Source of the DNA: an uncultured Bacteroidia bacterium
GTDB lineage: Bacteria; Bacteroidota; Bacteroidia; Bacteroidales; F082
Direction: 5' to 3'
NCBI GenBank assembly: GCA_902769875.1
Contig: CACXQV010000007.1
Span: 62,001 to 126,000 of the forward strand
Length of the DNA stretch: 64,000 nt
Positions 33,009-42,288 of the stretch are shown one piece after another. The notes below the pieces were generated by a model. It was given only the letters and a program-made list of their open reading frames with translations, did not search any database and was not told where the DNA came from. Position 1 is the stretch's first letter. Every line of letters begins with the position of its first letter. The position numbers were made by a program, and so were the translations under genes.

Positions 33009-33440
33009 TCAGCACTTTTTAAGTTGGATTTCCAAATATTCAATCGCCTTGTCGTACCCTTCCAAACCCATGCCGAAAAGCCATTTCAAGCATGCCTCAG
33101 CCGTAAACGAATGATGTCGGTAAGGCTCACGCTTCGTGATGTCTGAAATGTGGACTTCCACCACGGGAATGCTGATGGCGCGGATGCAGTCGGCCAAGGC
33201 GATGGAAGTGTGGGCATAGCCTCCGGGGTTCAATACCACGGCATCGTATTGTCCGTTGGCCTCTTGCAGCTTGTCGATGAGGCAGCCTTCGTGGTTCGAT
33301 TGGTAGTAATCCAATTGATGTTGGGGAAACCTCTCTTTGAGCGTCTCGAAATACGATTCGAACGAAACCGAGCCATAGATTTCGGGCTCGCGCTTGCCTA
33401 ACAGGTTGAGGTTGGGGCCGTTGATGATGAGGATTTTCAT
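33009..33440 (-). CDS. aroQ: Type II 3-dehydroquinate dehydratase
   Basis: The 143-residue product has the standard length and motifs: LIINGPNLNLLGKREPEIYG with the catalytic Arg/Tyr loop, QSNHEGCLIDKLQEA, VLNPGGYAHTSIALAD with the catalytic-type His, VVEVHISDITKRE and YRHHSF. It removes water from 3-dehydroquinate in the shikimate pathway. A -7 element lies 14 bases upstream of the start. Confidence 0.96.
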   Translation of the reverse strand: MKILIINGPNLNLLGKREPEIYGSVSFESYFETLKERFPQHQLDYYQSNHEGCLIDKLQEANGQYDAVVLNPGGYAHTSIALADCIRAISIPVVEVHISDITKREPYRHHSFTAEACLKWLFGMGLEGYDKAIEYLEIQLKKC

Positions 33441-33453
33441 TCTTGAAATTTTT

Positions 33454-33462
33454 GCAAAAATA
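33454..33462 (-). promoter_or_regulatory. -7 element of aroQ
   Basis: TATTTTTGC on the minus strand, 14 bases before the aroQ start codon. Confidence 0.6.
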
Positions 33463-33502
33463 GTGAATTTTGCCGTTTGAACGGCATTTTTTACCCTAAA
33501 AC

Positions 33503-33533
33503 TTGCTTTGTATCAAATCATTTTGTATTTTTG
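33503..33533 (+). promoter_or_regulatory. Promoter of the aldo/keto reductase gene
   Basis: TTG at 33503-33505 and TATTTTTG at 33526-33533 are 20 bases apart, divergent from aroQ. Confidence 0.6.
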
Positions 33534-33553
33534 TTGCGCTAAATTATGAAGCT

Positions 33554-34585
33554 ATGAAAATCATTACATTAGGCAAGACCAATCTGAAGGTGAACAAGAA
33601 CGGATTTGGAGCCCTTCCCATCCAAAGGATTACTGAGAAGGAAGCGGTGTATCTCTTGCACAAGGCCTACGACAACGGCATTAATTTTTTCGACACGGCG
33701 CGTTTCTATACGGATAGCGAAGAAAAGATAGGCGCAGCTTTCAACGACCGTCGTAGCAAAGTTATCATAGCGTCGAAGACGGCAGCCACAACCGTGGAAG
33801 AGTTTTGGAAAGACCTTCACATTACGCTGAGGAACTTGCGGACCGACTATCTCGACTTGTATCAGTTCCACAACCCGGACTATTGCCCGCGTCCCGGCGA
33901 CAAGCAGGGGCTTTACGATGCCATGAAAGTGGCCAAGCGTCAGGGCAAGGTGCGTTTCATCGGCATCAGCAACCACCGCCAGTCGGTGGCTTTGGAGGCC
34001 ATCGAGCGCGATTGCTACGACACGCTCCAATATCCATTCTCCTACCTTTCGTCGGAAGATGACCAAAAGATTGTGGAGGCTTGCTACAAGCACAATATGG
34101 GCTTCATCTGCATGAAGGCGATGGCGGGAGGCCTCATCAACGACTCGGCCTTGGCCTACGCCTTCCTCAACCAGTTCGACCACGCATTGCCCATTTGGGG
34201 CATCCAGCGCGAGAGCGAGTTGGACGAGTTCATCTCTTATCAAGACCACGAGCCTGAGCTTTCGTCGTCGTCGTGGCGCAAAATCGAGAAGGATCGAGTT
34301 GAGCTTTCAGGCAATTTCTGCCGAGGCTGCGGCTATTGTATGCCCTGCACGGTGGGCATACAAATCAACGACTGCGCTCGTATGAGCCTCTTGCTGCGCC
34401 GCGCCCCGCTCGATGTTTACCTCACCAACGAGTGGAACGAAAAGATGAAGCTCATCGAGAAGTGCAAGCATTGCAACGCCTGCCGCGAGAAGTGTCCATA
34501 CGGCCTCGACACGCCCGCCCTTTTGGAGAAGAACTACGAGGATTTCAAGGAGTTTTGGGCGAAGAAGCAGGCCGGGGAGCTTTGA
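33554..34585 (+). CDS. Aldo/keto reductase with C-terminal 4Fe-4S domain
   Basis: The 343-residue product has the AKR catalytic set: FFDTARFYTDSE (Asp and Tyr), IIASKTAA (Lys) and LYQFHNPD (His). GISNHRQSVALEAI is the family's GxSN motif. After the barrel, two cysteine clusters follow: CRGCGYCMPCTVGIQI near residues 255-270 and CKHCNACREKCPYG near 305-318, enough for two 4Fe-4S centres as in ferredoxin-like AKR fusions of anaerobes. It probably passes electrons between NAD(P)H or ferredoxin and a carbonyl substrate; the substrate is unknown. Confidence 0.88.
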   Translation: MKIITLGKTNLKVNKNGFGALPIQRITEKEAVYLLHKAYDNGINFFDTARFYTDSEEKIGAAFNDRRSKVIIASKTAATTVEEFWKDLHITLRNLRTDYLDLYQFHNPDYCPRPGDKQGLYDAMKVAKRQGKVRFIGISNHRQSVALEAIERDCYDTLQYPFSYLSSEDDQKIVEACYKHNMGFICMKAMAGGLINDSALAYAFLNQFDHALPIWGIQRESELDEFISYQDHEPELSSSSWRKIEKDRVELSGNFCRGCGYCMPCTVGIQINDCARMSLLLRRAPLDVYLTNEWNEKMKLIEKCKHCNACREKCPYGLDTPALLEKNYEDFKEFWAKKQAGEL

Positions 34586-34634
34586 TTTGCTCCACGCAGA
34601 AACTACTGAATTTATGAAATTTAGTTTATTGACC

Positions 34635-35138
34635 ATGAAAAGGTTGCTGATTCTGTTATCGTTTATGTTCGTTATTGGGTTTCCAGTGGTTTGTGCCCAA
34701 TATGCCAAACAACCCATCAAGATTAATACGGTGTTAGGTGGATATGAATACTACTATTATGATTTGAAAATTAATTCATTAAGTCAGATGAAACAGATTG
34801 TGAGGGACGACAGTGAGGCACTTGCCCAGATGCGTTGGGCGAGTGTTGACAACGGATTCCGATTTGCGTTTGATTTTATCGGCGGTTTTGCTATTGGTTA
34901 TGAGTTGGCAATACTGATTACAGGAAATAACGCCCTTAAATTGCATTATGCAGTGCCCATAGTGGTTGGTGCGGGGTCGTTTGCTATTGCCTATTTGTTT
35001 TCTCGTTTGGCCGACAATAGGATGGCAAAGGGAGCAAGGATATATAATGGTAACCTCGGCAAGACTTCATACGGCGAACCTGTTCAACTTGATTTTGGGT
35101 TGGTGCCGGGCGGCATCGGGATGACATTGAGTTTTTGA
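34635..35138 (+). CDS. Exported membrane protein of unknown function
   Basis: The 167-residue product has a signal peptide (KRLLILLSFMFVIGFPVVCAQ), a Tyr-rich stretch (GGYEYYYYDLKINSLSQMKQ), two hydrophobic helices (about 75-95 and 105-128) and a polar tail ending in LDFGLVPGGIGMTLSF, an aromatic end like that of barrel proteins. An in-frame ATG at 34614 would add seven residues. The gene is AT-richer than its neighbours. No family is recognised. Confidence 0.65.
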   Translation: MKRLLILLSFMFVIGFPVVCAQYAKQPIKINTVLGGYEYYYYDLKINSLSQMKQIVRDDSEALAQMRWASVDNGFRFAFDFIGGFAIGYELAILITGNNALKLHYAVPIVVGAGSFAIAYLFSRLADNRMAKGARIYNGNLGKTSYGEPVQLDFGLVPGGIGMTLSF

Positions 35139-35156
35139 ACTAAACAATTATAAATG

Positions 35157-35191
35157 AAAAAGTTCCGTTTCCAAAGGAAGCGGAACTTTTT
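35157..35191. terminator. Bidirectional terminator
   Basis: AAAAAGTTCCG (35157-35167) pairs with CGGAACTTTTT (35181-35191), extended inward by TTCC/GGAA. It serves both the 34635 gene and the convergent ferritin gene. Confidence 0.85.
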
Positions 35192-35209
35192 CTTGATGCC
35201 TACTGAGAA

Positions 35210-35722
35210 TTACTTCAGCGGAGCAGGCGTGTGGTACTGGCGTGCGCCGAGTTCCTTGTCGAGCATGATCATACCGCCGATATGGTTGCCGATCATCTTG
35301 GCTTGGCCAACAAGCTCGCGGGCGTTTTCTTCCTCTTCCACTTGCTCGTCGATGAACCAAGCGAGGAAGTTGGCGGCGGCGCGGTCTTTGTCCTCGTCGG
35401 CGATGTCGCACAGGTTGTTGATCATGGCGGTCACCTTCTTTTCGTGTTCGAGGGTGTCCTCAAAAGCGGCTTGGATGCTGCTCCATTCGGTTTGCACGGC
35501 AGCGATGGGGGCGAGGATGACGCGCTCGTCCTGGCTATGCAAATAGTTAATCATAATGGCGGCATGGGCTTGTTCCTCAAGGAATTGAACCTTGTACCAA
35601 TGGGCGATGCCCTTGAAACCTTTGGCGTAGATGTCTTGCGACATGCTCAGATACAGATAGGCCGACCACATTTCGGCATTGATTTGGTCGTTGATGGCTT
35701 TTGCTAATTTCTTGCTAATCAT
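35210..35722 (-). CDS. ftnA: Non-haem ferritin
   Basis: The 170-residue product has the four-helix ferritin layout and the ferroxidase ligands: E17 in INAEMWSAYLYLS, the EEQAHA motif (E50, H53), E94-type residue in LEHEKKV, and EQVEEEENA. It oxidises Fe(II) and stores iron in a 24-mer shell; in anaerobes it also limits oxidative damage. The start is the ATG at 35722; the open frame further upstream is not coding, since it overlaps the promoter and the start of nusB. Confidence 0.94.
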   Translation of the reverse strand: MISKKLAKAINDQINAEMWSAYLYLSMSQDIYAKGFKGIAHWYKVQFLEEQAHAAIMINYLHSQDERVILAPIAAVQTEWSSIQAAFEDTLEHEKKVTAMINNLCDIADEDKDRAAANFLAWFIDEQVEEEENARELVGQAKMIGNHIGGMIMLDKELGARQYHTPAPLK

Positions 35723-35764
35723 TGTGCTTAAATTTAAGTGTGTGTTTGAATTTTCAAGATGAGC

Positions 35765-35773
35765 GCAAAGATA
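35765..35773 (-). promoter_or_regulatory. -7 element of the ferritin gene
   Basis: TATCTTTGC on the minus strand, 43 bases before the start codon. Confidence 0.6.
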
Positions 35774-35783
35774 GGCCTTTTTA

Positions 35784-35817
35784 TTGTAACAGCATACGTT
35801 TTTTTTCGTATTTTTGC
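35784..35817 (+). promoter_or_regulatory. Promoter of nusB
   Basis: TTG at 35784-35786 and TATTTTTGC at 35809-35817 are 22 bases apart. It supports the nusB start at 35846 rather than an earlier ATG at 35759. Confidence 0.6.
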
Positions 35818-35845
35818 ATTTTGTATTTACGCAAAACCATATTAT

Positions 35846-36799
35846 ATGTTGAATCGTAGATTTTTGAGAGTCAAGGCGTTGCAGGAAATTTACGCCTACC
35901 ACCAATCCGGAAGCGCCAATCTGCCTCTGGCCGAGCGTCATCTGCTTGAGGAAGTTGACGACCTGTACAAACTGTTTGTCTACCAACTCGCTTTTTGGGT
36001 TGAGGTGAAGCAGTTTGCCGAGCGTCGCATCGAGGAGAACCGCAACAAGCATTTCCCCACCGAAGAAGACCTGAACCCCAATCTTAAATTCGTCAACAAT
36101 CGGATTCTCAACGTGTTGGAAGGCAATAAAAGTTTGTTGGCTCTTGAAGACAAATATAAAATCAACTTTGCAGATTCGAGGGAGGACTTCATCCGCTCAT
36201 TCTTCAATAGATTGGTTGAATATCCTGAATATCAGGAATATATGACAAACGGAAAAGACAGTTTCGGTGACGACAGGAGTTTCTTGGCTTCGGTGATTGA
36301 CACTTACATGGCTGATGACGATTTGCTGTTTGATTACTATTCGGATCGCGACTTGTCGTTCAACAGCGATTTCCAAGTGGCGATTTTCCTGCTTTGGAAG
36401 TTCATCAACGAAATGCCGGCCTCCTTTGGCGTCGACAGCCCGATGCCTCCTTTGTTCAAGGCTGATGACGAGGATAAGGATTTCGTAGTCAAGCTGTTCG
36501 AGAAGACCATCCTTCACGCTGGCGAGTATCGCGAGTTGGTGAATGCCAACATTTCCAATTGGGGTTACGATCGTTTGGCCTTGATGGACAAAATCCTCAT
36601 TTTCATGGCATTGACTGAGTTTACTGAGTTCCATCTCATTCCTGTGAAAGTGACCATCAACGAATATATCGAAATCTCGAAGTTCTACAGCACCCCCGAC
36701 AGCCGTCGTTTCGTCAACGGAATGCTCGACAAGTTGGCCTTGCTGCTGAAGGAGGATGGCAAAATCGTCAAGAAAGGTATCGGCCTGATTGACAAATAA
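35846..36799 (+). CDS. nusB: Transcription antitermination protein NusB (long Bacteroidota form)
   Basis: The 317-residue product begins LNRRFLRVKALQEIYAYHQ, the RNA-binding start of NusB, and ends with the NusB core ANISNWGYDRLALMDKILIFMALTEF, followed by PVKVTINEYIEISKFYSTPDSRRFVNGMLDKL. The insert of about 150 residues between them makes it twice the length of E. coli NusB, as usual in Bacteroidales. NusB binds boxA RNA with NusE in rRNA antitermination. Confidence 0.92.
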   Translation: MLNRRFLRVKALQEIYAYHQSGSANLPLAERHLLEEVDDLYKLFVYQLAFWVEVKQFAERRIEENRNKHFPTEEDLNPNLKFVNNRILNVLEGNKSLLALEDKYKINFADSREDFIRSFFNRLVEYPEYQEYMTNGKDSFGDDRSFLASVIDTYMADDDLLFDYYSDRDLSFNSDFQVAIFLLWKFINEMPASFGVDSPMPPLFKADDEDKDFVVKLFEKTILHAGEYRELVNANISNWGYDRLALMDKILIFMALTEFTEFHLIPVKVTINEYIEISKFYSTPDSRRFVNGMLDKLALLLKEDGKIVKKGIGLIDK

Positions 36800-36855
36800 C
36801 CAACAAGTTGCACAATAATTGAAATAGGATTCCGTTATCGAAAAAATAGTGTATT

Positions 36856-37905
36856 ATGAAGCGTTTCGTTTATGCTCTTTCGGCTTTTTTGGTGTCAATC
36901 GCTACCCTGCAAGTCAGTGCGCAGGTGACCAACGGAACCTATCGGGCCCTCACCGATTCCAATTCGGCCCGCGTAGTGGCCTTGGGCGGTTTGCCGCTGC
37001 CTGTCCACGATGGCGATTTGCAGACCGTGGTGTTCAATCCATCGGCCATTTCGCCTGAGATGGACAACCAGATTTCGCTTTCCTATGTCGGCGATTTCAA
37101 TTTGGGAACGAACTTCGGCTCGGCGCAATACAGCCATACTTTCGAGAAATTGGGTAGCTTTGCGGCTTCTGTCCAGTATTACAACTATGGCACAATGCAA
37201 TATGCCTCCGAGAGTGCGTATGTTGATGGCAGCACTTTCAACGTGTCCGACTATGCCGTCACTTTGGGCTGGGGGCGCGAGCTGACCGACAAATGGAGCA
37301 TAGGGGCCAACCTGAAATATGCTGGATTGCAGTATGAAGCGGGGCGCGCCGGTGTCATAGGCGTCGATGTGGCGGCCACCTACTGGGCCTACTCCGATTG
37401 GGCGGTTACGCTTGCGGCTCGCAACATCGGACGGCAGGTTTTTTGCAAAGAGCTCAATGTGAGCAACAAATGGCTGCCTTTTTCGCTCGACCTGATGGCT
37501 TCAAAGAAACTCAACCATCTGCCCCTGACTATTATGTTGGGCTACAAGGATATACAGCATTGGAAAAAGACGTTTGCCGACCCGCTCGATTTGGCCGGGT
37601 ATTACAATCCTGTCACTGGTGAATACACCGAACCCAGCAAAATCTCCCAGTTCTTCACCAATTTGGGTTGCCATTTGGTCGTTGGGGGCGAGCTGGCTTT
37701 GGGTAAGAACTTGGTGCTGAGGGCTTCCTATAATTATGAGACACACCACAACATGGGCGTGCCAAAGCAACGCAGCTTGGTCGGTTTTTCGGTTGGCTTT
37801 GGGTTGAGAATCAAAATGTTCCAAATCGATTATGCCCGATCGAGAAACAATATCGTGGGTTCGCCCAATTTCCTGACCATCCGTGTTGATTTGAGCAAGT
37901 TCTAA
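36856..37905 (+). CDS. porQ: Type IX secretion system protein PorQ
   Basis: The 349-residue product has a signal peptide (LSAFLVSIATLQVSAQ), the start TNGTYRALTDSNSARVVALGG, then VFNPSAISPEMDNQISLSYVGDFNLGTNFGS, and a 14-strand barrel pattern to the end ITNFLTIRVDL-like terminus. It matches PorQ, an outer-membrane barrel needed with PorU/PorV/PorZ for processing and attachment of type IX cargo. The secreted proteins at 579 and 60485 are likely clients. It lies 56 bases after nusB. Confidence 0.85.
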   Translation: MKRFVYALSAFLVSIATLQVSAQVTNGTYRALTDSNSARVVALGGLPLPVHDGDLQTVVFNPSAISPEMDNQISLSYVGDFNLGTNFGSAQYSHTFEKLGSFAASVQYYNYGTMQYASESAYVDGSTFNVSDYAVTLGWGRELTDKWSIGANLKYAGLQYEAGRAGVIGVDVAATYWAYSDWAVTLAARNIGRQVFCKELNVSNKWLPFSLDLMASKKLNHLPLTIMLGYKDIQHWKKTFADPLDLAGYYNPVTGEYTEPSKISQFFTNLGCHLVVGGELALGKNLVLRASYNYETHHNMGVPKQRSLVGFSVGFGLRIKMFQIDYARSRNNIVGSPNFLTIRVDLSKF

Positions 37906-37914
37906 TTGACACGA

Positions 37915-37966
37915 GGCTGCAAGGCACTTTTGTCCCGTGTCCTTAAGTCCCGCGTCCCGAAGTCAA
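37915..37966. repeat. Tandem tract of gtcccgtgtccttaa words
   Basis: GTCCCGT, GTCCTTAA, GTCCCGC and GTCCCGAA words repeat between porQ and recF and end seven bases before the recF start codon. It resembles the tract at 5283. Confidence 0.55.
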
Positions 37967-37973
37967 AAAAAAG

Positions 37974-39101
37974 ATGTATCTCCACGAACTCAAACTGACG
38001 AATTTCAAGAATTGTGAGTCGGCTGATTTGCTGCTGTCGTCCAAAGTCAATTGTTTCGTCGGCTTGAATGGCGCTGGCAAGACCAACATCCTCGACTCGA
38101 TTTATTACCTTTCGTTTTGCAAGAGCTTTTTTGCCGCGACCGACAAGCAGAACATCCGTCACAATCAAGATTTCTTTGCCATCCACGGAGTTTATAGCCA
38201 CGACGAGAAGGATGACGAGTTGGTGTCGTGTGTGCAGAAATGCGATGCAAAAAAGTCGTTTCGGTTCAACAAAAAGGAATATGACCGTTTGGCGGACCAT
38301 ATCGGAAAGTTCCCGTTGGTGATGATTTCGCCCTACGATGCCGACCTTATCAACGGGGGAAGTGATCTGAGGCGCAAGTTCATCGATGGCGTGATTTCGC
38401 AGTTCGACCCGTTGTATCTCAACGCTTTGCTGAAGTATAACCGTGCTTTTTTGCAGCGCAACACCCAGCTGAAGCGTTTTGCGGAGACCCGAAGTTTCGA
38501 CCGCGAGTTGTTGCGCTTGTGGGAAGACCAGTTGACACAACACGCCGCCGACATCCACGAGAAGCGCCGCCGTTTCATTGATGGCTTTTTGCCTATTTTC
38601 CAGCATTATTACGAAATCGTTTCGGGCGGAACGGAGAAGGTGAATGTCGATTACCAGTCGCGGTTGGATGAAAAGCCGCTGAATGAGCTGTTTGAGGAGA
38701 GTCTGATGCAAGACCGCTATTCGGGCTATACCAACGTGGGCATTCACAAGGACGACCTTGGTTTTTCGCTCGACGGCCATCCGATGAAACGCTTTGGCTC
38801 GCAGGGGCAGCAAAAGTCGTTTGTGGTCTCGATTCGCTTGGCGCAGTTCGAGTTCAACTATGAGAGAATCGGCTACAAACCCATCTTGCTGTTGGATGAC
38901 ATTTTCGACAAATTGGACGACCAGCGGGTGATGAAACTCGTCCGTTTGGTGGGCGACGACCATTTCGGACAAGTCTTCATTACTGATACTCAGCAACAAA
39001 GGGTGGAACGCTTGTTTGAAAACACGGGTATCGACCATAAGATTTTCGAGGTGGAGAAAGGCCGTATCAAGGAAATAGGAGGTGGTGATGGTTTATTATG
39101 A
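37974..39101 (+). CDS. recF: DNA replication and repair protein RecF
   Basis: The 375-residue product has Walker A GLNGAGKTNIL near residue 30, the signature region FGSQGQQKSFVVSIRLAQFEF and Walker B ILLLDDIFDKLD, followed by GQVFITDTQ. RecF loads RecA at gaps with RecO and RecR. The downstream DciA-like gene overlaps by about 14 bases. Confidence 0.95.
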   Translation: MYLHELKLTNFKNCESADLLLSSKVNCFVGLNGAGKTNILDSIYYLSFCKSFFAATDKQNIRHNQDFFAIHGVYSHDEKDDELVSCVQKCDAKKSFRFNKKEYDRLADHIGKFPLVMISPYDADLINGGSDLRRKFIDGVISQFDPLYLNALLKYNRAFLQRNTQLKRFAETRSFDRELLRLWEDQLTQHAADIHEKRRRFIDGFLPIFQHYYEIVSGGTEKVNVDYQSRLDEKPLNELFEESLMQDRYSGYTNVGIHKDDLGFSLDGHPMKRFGSQGQQKSFVVSIRLAQFEFNYERIGYKPILLLDDIFDKLDDQRVMKLVRLVGDDHFGQVFITDTQQQRVERLFENTGIDHKIFEVEKGRIKEIGGGDGLL

Positions 39102-39378
39102 CGTTCAAAACTTGGGCGACCTCATCAAGGCGTTCATCGAGCAGCACAAAGGCCCCGATTTCCTTTACGAGATGAAAGCCATCAATGCTTGGCCCGAAGT
39201 CGTCGGACCATTCATCGCATCGCACACCATCGACCTTTCCATCAAGAACAAAACCCTTTTTGTCCGTGTCGACTCGGATGCGTTACGCTCCGAATTGGGT
39301 TATTCCAAGTCCTTGTTGCTTAGGGATTTGAATGCCAAAGCGGGAAAAGATGTAATAAAGGATATTGTGTTAGGTTGA
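39088..39378 (+). CDS. DUF721/DciA-like protein
   Basis: The 96-residue product (ATG at 39088 after a GGAGG that could act as a ribosome site; GTG at 39082 is possible) contains MKAINAWPEVVGPFIASHTIDLSIKNKTLFVRVDSDALRSEL, the DUF721 core that binds nucleic acids. DUF721 includes DciA, the ancestral loader of the replicative helicase DnaB. Overlap with recF ties it to replication and repair. Confidence 0.85.
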   Translation: MVYYDVQNLGDLIKAFIEQHKGPDFLYEMKAINAWPEVVGPFIASHTIDLSIKNKTLFVRVDSDALRSELGYSKSLLLRDLNAKAGKDVIKDIVLG

Positions 39379-39384
39379 GCTGTC

Positions 39385-42288
39385 TTATCTCTTGCAAATC
39401 AACCTAAACTCGCAATATCCGCAATGGTCGTCGTCAACGGCTTGCACAAAAGGTTGGCTTTCGTCGAGCATTTCATTGACTACCGCTTTGAGCATCGCCT
39501 CCATGTCGCCAATGAAACTACTGTCTTCCAAAAAGTTGGAATCGACATCGGAGTCCTTGCTTGACGGCGTCGCTTTTGTCAGGCAAAACTCAATTCCCTT
39601 GACGTATTTCAGTCCGTGGATGGCGCCGGTCACCTGTTCAGGTTGCATTTCGGGATGCATTTTGAGGAATAGGTACTTGTAAAGGAGCAGCTGTAGCGCT
39701 TTTTCAGGAATCTGTTTCAGATAGTCGAGGTCGCTGTCGCTTTGGTATCGCAAAGGCAATTTGAGATTGGCAATGTCGACTTTGCCGGTTTTGTAGTCAA
39801 TCACACGGGTGAGGCCGCCGAATTGGTCGATGCGGTCGGCAAAGCCATGGAAAAGGGTCAAACATTCAGGCGATTGAAGTTGGAAACGAAGTTCCTCTTC
39901 CGTTGAAATGATGGTCAAGTTGCTGTTTTCCAGTTGCTTGGAAGTGTAGTTGAAGTAATTCCCCAATTGTTGTTCAATGTTGACCTTGTTTAGGTAGTTG
40001 AAGCCGACGTCGGGGAATCCGTTGGGATATTCCTCGGCTATGGCTTGGTAGAGTTTGGATTTCCATTGTGGATGTATCTGCTTGTCGAACAAGGCTTTGT
40101 CAATGACTTGCAGTTTGCCGTCGAGGGGGAGATAATCGCCGAAAAGCAATTCCAAGGTCTTGTGGATGACCCGGCCCACAACGTCGCGGCCAACGTCTTC
40201 TTCGATGCTGTCGTCCTTGATTTGCTCGATGTATTTGAGATAGTATTTCAGCGGACAATTGATATAAGTCGACAGCGAGGAAGGTGAGAGGCCTCGTTCT
40301 TGGAGGAGTTGGAGCAAGCGGGCGCGAACCTCGGTCTTGTCGGCTTGGATGGCTTGTGTATCCATCGAAACCTTTGCACTGCTGCCGAAGGCTTCTTCAA
40401 CAATCGTGATGTTGTCGTTTTTGGCCAACTCGTGCTTGATTTGCAGGATGTATCGGCTTTGCTCGCCGCCAGAGGTCTCGTCCAAGTTGTTGTAATACAA
40501 ATAGATGTCCTCGCCGTTTTGGAGCATGCGATAGAAATGGTAGGCCACCACGGCTTGACCCTCGTTATGGCCCGGCAATCCGTATGCATATCTGATGAAC
40601 TGCGGGATGAAGCTGCCTTGCGACTTGTCGGGCGGCAGGATGCCTTCGTTGACGCTGAGCATGTGAAAACGCTTGAAATCGAGGTTGCGCGTTTCGAGCA
40701 GGCCCATGATCTGCAAGCCTTCCGTGCCGCTTCCGCTCAGTTTGACGGTGGCGTTTGACGAGAGCAGCCGATAAAGGATTTCGACGCTTTGCAAGTCTTT
40801 GATATAGTTGGTTTTGTCTTCGACAATCCGAGTCAAACGCTCGATGGTTTTCCCGATTTCGCTCAGTTGGTTGAGGAGGAAATAATAACGTTCTTTGTCC
40901 TCTTTCTGGTTGACGATTTCGACCAATAAAGTGAGCATTTGGATGATGCTGTGCAAAACCTCGGCAGGTGCTCCGTTTGAATGCTCCACTAACGTGATTT
41001 TGAGGAACTTGCTGATGTTGGGCATGTTTTCCAAAGCCTCGTAGTCGCTTTCCTCGAAGATGAATTTCCCTCGGTTCACTTCGTCTTTTTTCCATCGGTC
41101 GAATGCGGCGGTTTCCTTTTTCGGGAATACTATTTTCACGATTTCCAAGTCCATCAGGCGGATGACGAGCCAGAAATACCAGCCTCGAGCCTCTCGTGTC
41201 ACTCCGTCGGAGGTGATGTCACGGGTCATCGTTTTTCGCCTTTGCAGGGTGAAATAATGCCTAATCAATTGGTTGACAGGAGTGTTTTTGATAGGATAGC
41301 CCATCGAGACATTGAATTTTCCGTAGGCTTCCATATCGGGAATGGCGTTCAGGACGGGGATGAGCAGGTGCTCGTCGGCCAACACAATGGTTTGGTCTTC
41401 GCTTGCGTTCTTTTGCAAGTTGGCTTGTAAGGCCTTGGCTTGTATGGTGTTGCCGCTCGCGCTGACGATATGGATGGTTTTCTTTTCGGTGGAAAGTGCA
41501 TCCGAAATTCCGGTTTTCAGCCAGTCGGGATGGGTCAAAAGGTATTTGCGTGCAAAAAGTCCGGCTTCGTTGTTTTCGTCGTCGACATAATAGTGGTCGT
41601 AGTCGAAAAGAATTTCGGCCTTGCCATTCCTGATGAGTGTGTTGATGATGCGTTCTTCGGTGGTGGTCAGGGCATTGAAGCCAGCGAAAATGATGTTTTC
41701 CGATCCGGTCCTTGTCACCAATTCATCCTCAGAGAGCTCAGATAAATGTCTGGTAATCATACCATAATAGCCTTTGCCTTGATTGGCAAGCCGGGTGCGA
41801 AGGCGGAGGTAATAATCGTAGAGCGACTTGAAGAAAGTGAGGTATTTCAGTTCCTTTTCCTTGCTTTTGGCCTCGTCGAAGTCCCAAAATTCCAACCTTT
41901 TGTTTTCGACGACGTAATTGAAGATTCGCTGTGCGTCGATGCCATATTTGTCGATTTCGTCGAAGTCTTTGGCCATTTGGGCGGCTTGACTGCCGAAAAC
42001 GCTCAAATCGCTGTCTTGTTCCATGTGCAGCTCGGCGTCGATGTCGACAAGTTCAAACAACAGGTCGATATTGTCGGCCAGTGTGATACCGCTCCATCGG
42101 GTGACGGCTTCCTCAATGGAAACCATTTGCGGAAGCCAACTCGTTTGTCGTCCGTTTTTTCTGTACTCGTTGCGCAGGTAATAGGCCGCTCGTTTGTTGG
42201 GAAAGACGACCGTAAGTTCATTTTTCGTAAGGTCATATCTGTTTTGGATATGGCTTGCCAACTTGGAGATGAAGTTTTCTTGGCTCAT
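39385..42288 (-). CDS. AddB-like PD-(D/E)XK nuclease/helicase-related protein
   Basis: The 967-residue product begins like an AddB superfamily protein (ELTVVFPNKRAAYYLRNEYRK) without a complete Walker A, and has the UvrD-like motif HMLSVNEGILPP. The C-terminus is a RecB-type nuclease (CPLKYYLKYIEQI, VIHKTLELLFG, FADRIDQFGGLTRVIDYKTGK with D and D-x-K) ending in CGYCEFRLIC. One Cys before and three after the nuclease core fit the AddB iron-sulfur cluster. AddB works with AddA in double-strand break repair; addA is not in this window. Its start overlaps the MurU-like gene by four bases, an unexpected partner. Confidence 0.85.
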   Translation of the reverse strand: MSQENFISKLASHIQNRYDLTKNELTVVFPNKRAAYYLRNEYRKNGRQTSWLPQMVSIEEAVTRWSGITLADNIDLLFELVDIDAELHMEQDSDLSVFGSQAAQMAKDFDEIDKYGIDAQRIFNYVVENKRLEFWDFDEAKSKEKELKYLTFFKSLYDYYLRLRTRLANQGKGYYGMITRHLSELSEDELVTRTGSENIIFAGFNALTTTEERIINTLIRNGKAEILFDYDHYYVDDENNEAGLFARKYLLTHPDWLKTGISDALSTEKKTIHIVSASGNTIQAKALQANLQKNASEDQTIVLADEHLLIPVLNAIPDMEAYGKFNVSMGYPIKNTPVNQLIRHYFTLQRRKTMTRDITSDGVTREARGWYFWLVIRLMDLEIVKIVFPKKETAAFDRWKKDEVNRGKFIFEESDYEALENMPNISKFLKITLVEHSNGAPAEVLHSIIQMLTLLVEIVNQKEDKERYYFLLNQLSEIGKTIERLTRIVEDKTNYIKDLQSVEILYRLLSSNATVKLSGSGTEGLQIMGLLETRNLDFKRFHMLSVNEGILPPDKSQGSFIPQFIRYAYGLPGHNEGQAVVAYHFYRMLQNGEDIYLYYNNLDETSGGEQSRYILQIKHELAKNDNITIVEEAFGSSAKVSMDTQAIQADKTEVRARLLQLLQERGLSPSSLSTYINCPLKYYLKYIEQIKDDSIEEDVGRDVVGRVIHKTLELLFGDYLPLDGKLQVIDKALFDKQIHPQWKSKLYQAIAEEYPNGFPDVGFNYLNKVNIEQQLGNYFNYTSKQLENSNLTIISTEEELRFQLQSPECLTLFHGFADRIDQFGGLTRVIDYKTGKVDIANLKLPLRYQSDSDLDYLKQIPEKALQLLLYKYLFLKMHPEMQPEQVTGAIHGLKYVKGIEFCLTKATPSSKDSDVDSNFLEDSSFIGDMEAMLKAVVNEMLDESQPFVQAVDDDHCGYCEFRLICKR

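Noticed and set aside
37902..39038. A 378-codon open frame on the minus strand
   Set aside because: It is antisense to recF, which shows intact Walker motifs.
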